From: Tenebrio molitor
Lineage: Eukaryota; Arthropoda; Insecta; Coleoptera; Tenebrionidae
Assembly (NCBI RefSeq): GCF_963966145.1
Contig: NC_091052.1
Coordinates: 8,122,001-8,186,000 of the forward strand
Direction of reading: 5' to 3'
DNA: 64,000 bases
Positions 13,918-24,500 of the stretch are shown here, in pieces (position 1 is the stretch's first letter; each line of letters opens with the position of its first letter). The notes beneath the pieces are model-generated. The model made no database searches. It worked only from the letters and a program-made list of their open reading frames with translations, and was not told where the DNA came from. The translations under genes and the position numbers were made by a program.

Positions 13918-13944
13918 TAACTAACGTCTTTGTTTTTGTTTCAG
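13918..13944 (+). promoter_or_regulatory. Candidate 3' splice site (branch point, polypyrimidine tract, CAG)
   Basis: The sequence shows TAACTAAC (13917-13924), a full match to the U2 branch-point consensus, followed by the T-rich tract CTTTGTTTTTGTTT and then CAG ending at 13944. The branch adenosine lies about 22 nt from the AG, a normal distance for insects. All three elements in the right order and spacing make this the strongest acceptor noticed in the window. The matching donor would lie upstream, possibly outside the window. Confidence 0.55.
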
Positions 13945-15262
13945 GTGCCGAAGAAGGATGGATCCTGGACGGTGAATTAACGTTACTTTGCGTTAAGTAA
14001 AGCAATTTCGTAAAGTGCTTCTCAAATGATAACAATATAGCGGAACCGATGTCTGATTCGATATTGCCGGTTTTTAAAAGTTGATTCGGCGGAGATTTCC
14101 CGATTCGTCCTGCGCCTGCAAGGTGACACACTCGTGACAAGAACCAATCAACTGGACGCTATTTATTATTACACCTTTCGATTCCGTCGTTTTACCATCT
14201 GGTTAATTGTCACACTCAAAAAACACATTAGGTGGTGAAGAAAAAAATTACACAGTGCACCCGTCTAACCCTCCATCAAACTCACACAACACGGATAAAT
14301 GTCACGTCCGTAATTAATCTTTGATTAGTTATAACGGCTCATTATCAGTTACATCTGTAAGGACAAATTGCCCGACCCAGTTCATTTGATCGAGGTTAAT
14401 GAATGGTATAATCGGCTCTTAGTCGAAAGAGTATTGATCGGGCCTGCCTATTAATAAATAATTAAAACAATTAATATTTATGACGAAAAGATAACAAATG
14501 AATGAAATAATTGCGTGCGGCGAAAAATCAATCAGACGAAAGTATTTTTTGACGAAATTAATCAACCACAAAAACTACTCCACAGGACAATTAATTTACA
14601 CAAAAAAACGAAATATTGATCGGAACATCTTTTTTCCAATCGTTATTACATTCCGACTATGTAATTGTAAACGTGATGTTTTATTAATCAACGGAATGTG
14701 TAATTTTCGGCATTAGCTCAGTGGCCCCAATGAGATTACATTATCGAGCGCTTTGTTCACTCTCGAACCTAATGATTTTAACACCACCAGGTATGTGTTG
14801 TCACACATAAAGGACATTTGCGATTCCGTCTTCCACAACACAGCGCGAACACCCAGTTAATCTGCTCCAAAAAAGCGAGTAAAACATGAAACCGTGTAAA
14901 TCTGATTTATAAATAATGATACATTGCTGTTGCGACTTGAAACTAGGTAGCCAAGCAATGGCTGCGCACATAATTGCCTTGACGAAGACTTGTGCTGCAA
15001 TAAATTAAGCCAAGTAGTTGGTAGCACTGTAAATCACGAACGGTTAGGTTATAGGACATTACGCATTTAAATATTTATATGTAGGTATTTGTAGTTTCGC
15101 TTGTGTATGTACTAATGGCTTTAATTTTTAAAAGTTCATACAATAACGATGCTTGAAAATGTGTAAATAGTTATCTTTGTAATACGAACAACATGGTGCT
15201 GTGTTAATGTAAAGACTTTGTAAATAAACTGTATGGCTCTGTCAATAAAATTTTACACTTAC
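13945..15262 (+). other. Candidate terminal exon and 3' UTR of an unrecognised gene
   Basis: Directly after the acceptor, two of the three frames give short tails: one of 11 residues ending at TAA 13978-13980, another of 17 residues from 13947 ending at TAA 13998-14000. The third stops sooner. Neither tail is recognised, so frame and product are open. About 1.25 kb of stop-rich, UTR-like sequence follows. Two TGTAAATA elements (15162-15169 and 15219-15226) match the Pumilio recognition sequence UGUAHAUA, and AATAAA occurs at 15223-15228 and 15244-15249, the second followed by a T-rich region. The whole resembles a last exon with a regulated 3' UTR. An alternative is chance clustering in AT-rich DNA. 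The rest of the gene is not identified. Confidence 0.4.
15244..15249 (+). terminator. Candidate polyadenylation signal AATAAA
   Basis: A canonical hexamer near the end of the candidate 3' UTR. An earlier AATAAA lies at 15223-15228, and T-rich sequence (ACTTACTTTATTTTATTTG) follows within 30 nt. AATAAA is common in AT-rich DNA, so the weight comes only from its place after the splice site and Pumilio motifs. Confidence 0.35.
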
Positions 15263-18200
15263 TTTATTTTATTTGCCGACGTAGTCCCAACGAATCAAAG
15301 AACAGAAATGGATCATGATTGAGGTAAGTGTAGTCATTTTAAGAATTTTATAATATGGCGCAAAAAGACGAGCTATTTAGATCGGAAGAGAAAAGCTAAG
15401 AATCACCGTAATTGCCCTCCTTGCTTCTTATCTTCCTATGAAGTGTTCATTAGAGTTAATGCGAATGAAAAAGCTGCTTTAATTCTGTTGCAGTTTTCAC
15501 GGACGAGCCATTAAAATGCAATTGAATAAATTTTTAATACATTGTTACGTGTGCGTTTCTCAATGGCTTAATCAATATTTTCTTCAATGGACGATTGAAT
15601 TTATAAATTTTTTACCGACTGGATGATTGACTCCAACAACAAAATTAGTGTCATTAAAATATTGAAGGTTCACACGATTGTGATTTGTTGAAAATGAAAA
15701 TTTTTGGAAGTTTTGCGCGACAAAGAAAAGAATGAAAGTTAAGTTTTGATATGTACAGATTTTTCTGTGCAACTGAATTGCATTCGCTCGAGTCGAGAGC
15801 TATTCGCAAAGGAGTAGAACCCTCTTCATCTCCTCTTGAATGTTTTCAGTTTACGATTCTATTTACAAATAAGGCTCAAACGAAATTAATTTGGAAAAAT
15901 GTTATGACAGCGGTTTCAGATTACGGATCTGATATGAATGTTTATTATTTCTGCAAGCCGCAAATAACTCCATTAAGATTTATGTTTCGTGATGTCGACT
16001 GTTTTATTAGAATTTTCAAACAATAACAACGCGCGGAGTTGTTGAGGAAACATCATCAAATAGGTCGTCGTGTATGGTTCACATATAAGCGATCTGTTGT
16101 AATTTATTGTGTGCACTTGGAGAGTAGCAATGCATTAAGATGCTATCAACCCTTCAGTCACGTCGCTGCTTGTTACACAAGAATATCTAAAATATGCTAA
16201 ACAAGAGAGGTCGACGTCGTCATCCCGGAGTGTCACCGCTTGTGATCGAATTGCTTTTTTCTGTCGAAACAACAAGTTAGAGCTGTCTCGCGTGGCGAAA
16301 AAACGAGTAAACAAATTTGTAGTATCGGATGACTCTTTACATCGACAAGATAATAAAATTAGACGGAACCCTTGAGTGAGGAGCGTAAACAGACTTCTGG
16401 TCGTAAATAGGGCTCAGTGCTAAGTAGGTGCCACGTTAGGAGTAATTTTTCCGGCGTCATACCAATTTGTACTAATATCAGCCGAAGCTGAGCACATTTC
16501 GGGAATATTAATTAGCGGCAAATGTGTGACCGCTCGGATTTTAGTTCTATTTTCCTCCGGATAACGAGGCAGAAATAGGATTTACCCTCGTAAAGCAAGA
16601 TTAGCAATCTAGAGATGGAGTTACGCTACAAATTTGGGAAGGGTTCCTCCGACAAAAACTAGACCAAAGGCAGATAAGTAGCTTAGAAGACTTTAAAATT
16701 AAGCACATATTTAATTAACGATCGCGCTGCGAACACCCGGATCCGATATTCGGGCCCGGATCATTTATTCATTAATTCCTTGCATTTATTATGAGCGTGA
16801 GGTGCGCCATTATGATTCAAAAAAATCGTAGTCGCGAGCTTCTTTTTGTCGTGATGTTTACATTGTGCCGAGAAGTAAAAATTTGCATCACAAAATTGTG
16901 TGTACGTGGAGTAATAAATGACGAAGATTTGTTTGTGTAATAATGTCTAGCACGTATTTACATTCGTACAATGACTCTTTACAACGGATTTATTAACTAT
17001 ACCGACTGCACCGCTATAAATATGCGACCGAGCCACGCCAATATCCCTGACATATTGAACTGCAATTGCGCTAAGTAGGCTACGGTTGCGGCTCTGTTTC
17101 GCGGACACGTGAACGGGGCTTGTCATTTTTCATCAAAAAATAAAGGGTTGAAGTTACGCATTGCCTTGATACGGTGGGCTTATTTTATTCGTAATTAAAG
17201 TCATTTGTATGCATATATGCAATCGCTCGGTAAACGCAAATGTGCTTTATCGGGAAGGGCTGCAGTAGGCAGGAGTATCGTAATGGCCATAACCATAACA
17301 TAAGCGCAAAATCGCATGCCTGTGGACATATCATAACATCGAAGAATTTGCAGTATACATATTGTACGATGCAATAAAACGCTGATATGGACGATATTCG
17401 GGAAGTGGCTGCTGCATTCGACTGCACCGGCAAAAGCGCGTTTTACATTTGTAAATGGCTGGAATACGAGGGATTTACACGTTGTTGCTGGTTTTATTTA
17501 ATAAAATTCGTTATTAAATTTCGAACGATTGCATCTACACACAGCAGTGGGAGTAACAAAGCAGCGAAAATGTAAATTTATTTTTTAATGAGGTAGAACC
17601 GATTTAAATAATTTACAGTTTTATATGTATAATGCTGCATTTTATCGCATATACATTGTATTCCATGAAATATTCAATAGATAGCGAAACAACAAAAATT
17701 GACGTTTTAAATATTTGATTAGTATTCTTTCTACATAATACATAAAATAGATAAATAACGGAGGAAATTTCATTAAATTTACATCGCTTCATATTAAACA
17801 ACAAACTTTACAACGAACTCGATTTCAGATTTGTTATAAGTTTCAAGTTCAAGCTTTTAAATAATCATATTTCATTGATGGACTCACTGTGAAATTTTCG
17901 CCAAAATCATTCCAACTCCAGCAGGTGGTTTCCTATTTAGAAGATAAAACGACTAGCTAAAAGAATTTTTCGTGTTCTTGTCATCGTTGAGATATTTTTC
18001 TTGATATCACTGGATGGCAATTTGTTGGCTCAGAATGATAATACTCCATTCTGATATTAAGGTGATACTTAAAGAAACAACAATAAAATTGTTTTCTTTG
18101 TCTTTCTTGTCTATAATCATTGCAGCTTGCAAGGAAGAAATTCAAATGTGAACCGAAAAGTTTTGTTCATTCTTAAAAAGGCCATCACTACTTCCAGGAA

Positions 18201-19264
18201 AGCGTTCAAGGTGTTATGAAATATGTACTTCGTGATACAACAGCGAACGAATTTTTAGTTCAGAACAAAAAGAGAAAATCACATTATATCCGTCTAAAGT
18301 CTTGATAATATTTTTCATAGCGGTTAATTTTATGTGCCAAGATGACAATAAAATCCTGATGAACTGTACTAGCAGAGAGTCTAGATTCTTCTTTCCTGTC
18401 TCTAGTAATTGCTTTGAGGGTCAAGTCCTTCTAACATAATGAGATTTCCTGTTCTCTGTTATCCCATTCGCAAAGAAAGTAAGGCAAAATGTCCCAGTTG
18501 TGTTTAGTAGAATTTATACACTTAGTAATTATTTCGTGTTTTAAGCCTATTATAGGGTAAGTAAAGAACAAACTAAAGGTTTCACCTGATCTTCATAAAA
18601 GTTATAGGTATCGGGCGTTCAAATGAAATCCTGGGCTCGGAAGGCGTTGGAAACCGTCAATTGTTTTGCTTTTTTAAAGTGTAAATTGACAGTTGTAATT
18701 AGATCATGTTGACACCTAACCTAAAATGTATAAACAAGAATTTTTCTGTTTTTTTTTCTTTCTTTGCAATGTTTTACATTAAAAATAGAGTAGTAACTAA
18801 TGGTTCTTATTCTCGAAGCAAATATGTAAGGGTAGCCTTTGCTAAAAATAAACATGTTCAATTATGTGCCGCTTAAACATAAACAAATGTCATTTGTGTC
18901 AAACGGCGGGAAATTCAAACTTTACACTGTTCTAAACGGTTTAATTTTTCCAATGCCTACTCAGTCCAGGTTTTCTATTGAATGCCACCTACAATACTTT
19001 AGAAACTCACGTAAAAAGGAACGTAGGGAATATTAAATACATATAAACATTTTAAATTGGCTTCGAATAATGAAAATGTTAGTATAAATGAAAATGTCAT
19101 TATTCCTTTAACAATTATCTCTTCAGATTTTAAAAGCAGTTCAGAATAACCGTCAAGGATCCTGGTGGTGTGTTCATTTTTACATAATTTTATCAGAAAA
19201 TATGTATAATTCGATGGAAATTATGCATTTCAGCAAAATAATATTTTATTCGTTATAAAAAACT
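15263..19264. other. Non-coding stretch with one possible solo MITE end
   Basis: No supportable gene. A very good 5' splice-site match, GAG|GTAAGTG, occurs at 15323, but the sequence in front of it has no clear acceptor. At 18609 TATCGGGCGTTCAAATGAAAT resembles the outer end of the family B foldback elements and is followed by GGCGTTGG, but no inverted partner is seen, so it may be a broken end or a related family. The small frame at 17387-17575 resembles nothing known. Confidence 0.5.
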
Positions 19265-19309
19265 ATCCCACCTCCACCCGGCGGCACGGCAATTTTGCCG
19301 GAGTACATA

Positions 19310-19342
19310 CACTATTACGGATATTACTATCAAGTAATAGTG
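19310..19342 (-). other. Conserved stem-loop in the retrotransposon 3' UTR
   Basis: On the minus strand the sequence folds as a perfect 9-bp stem (CACTATTAC with GTAATAGTG) enclosing a second short stem, GATA with TATC. The same structure sits at 60199-60231 in the other copy. A further GC-rich hairpin (CGGCAA/TTGCCG) lies between it and the 3' end. In R2-type elements, 3' UTR RNA structure is recognised by the element's own reverse transcriptase. A similar role here is inferred. Confidence 0.65.
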
Positions 19343-19360
19343 CAGTGCTTATCAACATAA

Positions 19361-21514
19361 TTACCGGCGTCTTGCCTCCGCATTTTGACTTTGTTGTGTA
19401 TTATGTTCTGTGTCAATGTTAAGGAACTTCCTCACGATGTGACATGAGTATAATAATATACCTTTTTGAATTTCAACTACCAATGTGTTATCTAAATCCA
19501 GAATTTTTAAATTTTTAAAAAGAGATTGCGGTACTATTCCCGTTGCTGAAATTACAAGTGGTAAAATCGAAATTTTTTCTAAACACCAAAGATTTCTCAT
19601 AGCAACGGACAGCTCTAAATATTTATTAATTTTTGTGTTATATGTCTGTGTTATATTATGTGAATTTGGAACAGCTATATCTAAAAGATATGCTTGCTTT
19701 TGTTGTTTATTTAAAATTATAATGTCTGGTCTGTTATGCTTAATATGAATGTCAGTTAAAATTGTTCTATCAAAATATAACTTGTAACTGTCATTTTCCA
19801 AACAACTTTCTGGTGTATAACTATAATGTGGTTGTGTATTCTTTAATAAATTGAATTTAACAGCTAAATTCATGTGTATAATTTTAGCGAATATATCGTG
19901 TCGTTTTTTATATTCGCTTTGAGCCAAAACGGTGCAAGAAGAAATAATGTGTTCAATTGTTTCCCCTTCAGTTCCGCAAATCCTACATTTATCAATTATC
20001 GATTGTAAACCGCATATGTGTTTTTTATAATTTCTTGTATTTATAACACGATCTTGTATTGCAAATATAAAACCCTCCGTCTCAGGGTGAATATTTGATT
20101 TCTTAAGCCATGCATGAGATGCCTGAATATTAACTTCTGGTTGTTCCAGTTCTTTAAAGTATCTCCCATGTAAAGACTTCTGTTTTATATTTGCTATTGT
20201 GTCAGGTATATTTGGCTTAACAATGTCTGAAATTATATTATCACTTAAATTTAAAGGTGTGTAGCCTTTATCGGCTGAAACCAAAGCATTGAAAAAGGTG
20301 TTATCACGAGCTCTATTGAGGAAATAATTTTTTAGCGAAGCAATTTGATTTTTTAGCAGTATTTCTAGATTTGAAAAACCCCTACCACCGTTTTCGCGTG
20401 GTAAATTAAATCTTTCAATAGCAGATTTAGGATGGTGTTTACTAAATTTTGTAAAAAGAACTCTAGTTTTAATGTTTATGTTCTGTAAATTAGTTTTGGA
20501 CCATTTTATAACACCGAAAGAATAGGTCAGTAATGGAACAGCATATGTATTAACTGCTTTAATTAAATTATTACCGTTTAATTTTGATTTTAAAATAGAT
20601 TTAATTCTTAAATAAAATTGCTTTTCTAAATTTTCTTTTATAATTGAGTGTTGAATATGATTTGATTGATTAATACCTAAATATTTATAAAATTCTCCTT
20701 TATTTAAATTTTTAATGATTTCTCCTTCTTGAGTTATATATTCTAAATGTTCGTAATGACCGCGACATATTGTTTGCATTTTACACTTATCAATACCAAA
20801 ACTCATCCCAATATCATTTGAGAAATTTTCAGTTATTGTTAGTAAAGATAAAATGTGATTCTTTTTTGATGCATAAAGTTTTATGTCATCCATATAGAGA
20901 AGGTGATTTAATTTGGATAGTGTGGTATTATTAAGTCTAATATTGAAACCATATCCAGTGCTATTTAATAGATTTGTCAAAGGATTAATGGCTAGACAAA
21001 ACCATAAAGGACTTAAAGAATCTCCTTGATAAATCCCCCGTTTAATTTGAATAGGCTCGGATTTTAATTTAGTATTGTTTATTGATAAATTTAAAGTAGT
21101 TCTCCAAAATGTCATAACATGAGATAAAAAGTTAATCAAATCCAAATTAATTTTATAAATTTTAAGAATTTTAATTAACCATGAATGTGGTACTGAATCA
21201 TAGGCTTTTTTGTAGTCTATGAATGCGGTATAAATATTTCTATTATTTTTTCTAGCTTGTTCCATTATTACCGTATCTATTATGAGTTGTTCTTTACAAC
21301 CAAAACACTCTTTAACACAACCTTTTTGTTCTTCATTAAGTATATTTAATTTTTGACAATGGTCGTAAATTATTACTTTAATGCAAGATGTCATAATTTT
21401 ATAAATTGTAGGCAGACATGTGATTGGCCTATATTTTGATGGATTTTTAGTATCGGAATCTTTTGGTTTCAGATATGTTATACCATGGGCCAAAAACTCT
21501 GGAAATGTGTTAGG
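19361..21514 (-). pseudogene. Retrotransposon polyprotein fragment: reverse transcriptase, CCHC finger, RLE endonuclease
   Basis: About 717 codons are open from 21514; a TAA in the same frame sits just upstream at 21515-21517, in flanking DNA. Numbering from the TTG at 21491-21493, the reverse transcriptase motifs appear in order: YRPITCLPTIYKI (21-33), the motif-A stretch FIDYKKAYDSVPHSWL (91-106) with its catalytic Asp, QGDSLSP (156-162), the active-site YMDD (200-203), and YKYLGI (269-274). A zinc knuckle follows with Cys503, Cys506, His515 and Cys520 (C-x2-C-x8-H-x4-C). The C-terminal restriction-like endonuclease shows RPD (588-590), LLDIAVP with Asp605, and a downstream Lys near 621. 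The N-terminal DNA-binding fingers of the family are missing, so the copy cannot be complete. The absence of stops or frameshifts in over 700 codons suggests a fairly recent insertion. There is no ATG at the truncated start, so it is unlikely to be expressed as a host gene. Confidence 0.9.
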
Positions 21515-24500
21515 TTATTAATTAAAGCGATATTATTTTCAGTTGATTTTGTTTATTGTTATGCCGGTCAATATATTCTTGACTCTTTTTGTCTGTTAGA
21601 TAATTAATAAATTAATAAATAAATGAAAACTGGATTGAAAACGAAATTAAAGATTTTTCACCTTTACCCTTTGCACTTTTATAATGGATTAATTCTTTAC
21701 ACCTTTTTTCCACTATCGTCAAATTTCCCTTATCTCTTATTATTTTACTTCTTTTTTCAATACGATTTTTTCGACGATTCACTGATTTTTTTAAGGTTTT
21801 CGTAGTCCTACGTAAAAGAAAATGCAGATAGAAAATCTTTGTGAGATTCGTGTCGTATTGATTAGCTCTTAAGTGGTGTCAACGGCGGATGTGTTTCGCA
21901 GATACGTATATAAGGAAAAATAGGAGAAGAATCTCATTTCGCAATAAAGCTCCATCTTTATAAATCCCGTTTCGTTCGGCACGCTTTTGGCAATCACTCC
22001 CCCCGAGCCCAATTTTAAACAATTTAATTTCGGATTTGGCACCGCCGATAATTCAATGCATAAGTTTCCCCTTTTGAATTGATGTTGAACATTTGTTCCC
22101 GGTTCAAAGTTTTATCTAAGAATTTGTAAAATTAATTTGGTGGTATAACGAGAATGAATGATAGTGAATTCTTTTGCTAAAGCGCTCCTTATCTCTCCCT
22201 AACTTATTCCAAGTTAAGATGATGCAATTTAAACTTTGGATGTGCCACTTGACCCAAATTCCCTTTGTATCATTGTATTATTCGTCTCGGGCTCAAATTT
22301 AAATCCAACAATTTTCCTAATATTCAGTTAAAGCAGAGCGGTGCTCAAAGAAGACGTCACTACATAAATTTTTCCTCGAATACTGTGTTCCGTGACAACT
22401 CGGTAGATTTCAGCATTTGCATTTAGACTAAGTGTTGCTGGGTCCTTGTTAAATTCAATTTTTACACAAATAACACTACTTCACGTGGGCCGAATTATCG
22501 CCTCACACTGAATGCCAAATCGGCCGACTTAACCCAACCCTGTAATTGTGAGCGCGCTCCAAGAAAATCTTTTATTAATTTTTCCCCCATTGTTTTGGCC
22601 ACGCATGCAATAAAAGGGTTTCACTTCATTATTCATGCACGAGTGCCGAATTTACTGTTGCATTAATTTGCGGACCTCAAGACTCTCCTCGACTCGTCCC
22701 TCCAGACAGTTGTCCACATTTTCTCGTACTGGATCGCGTAATCTGGAAACAACGTAATATACCGTCGGTAGAACGAATCGATTCGGTCGCTTGCACGGAA
22801 AAGCTTTCCTGACTGAAATAAAATTAACAAGTTTGATTTTAGATCGGAGATAAATTGCAGTGTTGACTGCAGATGATTTATTATTCCGATAAATGGGTCA
22901 TTTTTTCGGAATTACGCGAGCTTTCATGCCACTTTTTTACTCGTAGGTGGCATTTTTCACATGGAAATGCGACTCCGGGAATTAATACGTCGAGCAAGTT
23001 CTCAATCCTTCTAGGCTTCGCTTGGTCGGCTGTAAAAACTTTCAACTGGTCATTCACAGCAAGAGAACATACCTTGAACCCCATTAATTGCGTCAGACTT
23101 GATCAATAAAAATGTTTAAATTTGTTGTCATTAAATCAGGTGTGGTATGGTCTCGCTACCCCGAAGATGCGCCAGCTACTCCAGTGACAAGATAATTGAG
23201 GGTTTGAGTGGGACTAGTGCGAATATGTTGTACAGCTGCACACGTTGTTTAATTATGGCAAGTTCCCATCTGCACAGCCCATGTGAATCATCGGGACATT
23301 GTTCTGGAGGAGAGTTGTAACAATTAAGTTTACCATAGCCGGTGTATGTTAGTGTGTTACAATTTGGTTTGTAATTGCGTACATCCTGACCTTGCAGCAC
23401 CGTATTTCTTAATTATGGCGAGGTTCCGATTACAATCTTGACAATATTGTGCTCGAAAGGACTATACGTCTTGAGGATCCTTGAGACAATGTTATCTGGT
23501 ACAGCTCGCAGCATACAAATTGCTGGACCGCGACGTAATGTTCTGCCGTAATGAAGTTTTTATTCTGACATAAGTATTATACCTATGAAATGTGCGGTCC
23601 CATTAAACCCAACCAGAAGGTAAGTATGCGGTCTCGTCTTATAAACAAGGTGGGTTTGTTATTTTCTACATGTACAGTACGTGATCATCCACCGGATCTT
23701 AGAGCGAAAGTTATTTGCGTATTCTTGTCTTTCTGCTTCGTTATTTTTAATTATTTTGTTGGGAAAGTAAGCTCCCGAAGGCGGTCGCATAAATCAAAAA
23801 GTTTCGCTGATGAACTGATGGGAATAATTGGGACATCTCGTGGTTTTCGACGAAGGGACTTGTACCGGATTGTCCTGATTTCAAAAAAACCGCTTCTCTA
23901 TCATTAAAGAAAATTTTAAGTATTTGGCTGAAAGTCGAGTCAGGCGAGGCTTAAAAAACTGATAACGCCGCCTCTGGATCTAGAGCAAACATATCAGATA
24001 AGGTCGAGGCGAAAACGCCCTCTTTAATCACGGGTATGAAAGTCGTCGTGAGTACTAATCACCCTAATGAAGCTCTCGCATTATCATTAAACTCAAATGT
24101 TCGAGCGAAAGGCCGTTATTTTGATGATTGGCCGATTTTTGATAAACTACCTCAAGGGAAACGGTGGTTGGTAGCCCTCTCGCTCATTAAAAAAAAGATG
24201 AACTAATTTGATTACTGAGCAAACGAGGTAACCACTGTCACTAGGTACCGTACGAAATGATTAAATCAATTTTTTTTTCAAAATTGGATGTAATTATGGT
24301 CTCGATTTCAGAAAAAAAGTTTTTATGTATATTACATGATAAGATAATGGATCTTTCACTTCGAGTGTAAGTTTGTTGCACGAGCTCAGCGAGGGAAATA
24401 ATTTCACGAGGGATGACAGATTCGGATACGAATAAAAAAACCAAAGTGAACACATTTTTGCCCAATTAGAGTAAATTAATAAAACCGAAATTAAATCATA

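Larger units (their letters stand above)
19268..21514 (-). mobile_element. 5'-truncated R2-superclade (RLE-type) non-LTR retrotransposon
   Basis: The element reads on the minus strand. It starts abruptly near 21514, inside the reverse transcriptase region, runs through one uninterrupted open frame to the stop at 19361-19363, and ends with a structured 3' UTR of about 95 bp. Truncation at the 5' end is the usual result of incomplete target-primed reverse transcription. The 3' end (about 19268-19274) is set by comparison with the second copy at 59470-60275. No convincing target-site duplication was found. The R4/Dong or a related clade is my best placement within the R2 superclade, from the endonuclease at the C-terminus. 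A phylogeny is needed to be exact. Confidence 0.9.

Noticed and set aside
15379..15391. AGATCGGAAGAG, identical to the start of a common sequencing adapter
   Set aside because: Only 12 bases match; the next bases (AAAAGC) differ from the adapter and the sequence continues smoothly. A chance match in 64 kb is possible, so contamination is not supported.
17387..17575. Small frame MDDIREVAAAFDCTGKSAF with a coding-like start
   Set aside because: Only 62 codons, soon degrading into AT-rich translation. There is no donor site where the coding-like part ends, and the minus strand overlaps it with an open frame.
22881..23084. Minus-strand frame with FPCEKCHLRVKKWHESSRNS, suggestive of a zinc finger
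   Set aside because: The histidine spacing does not fit C2H2 or other finger classes I know, and there is no neighbouring finger.
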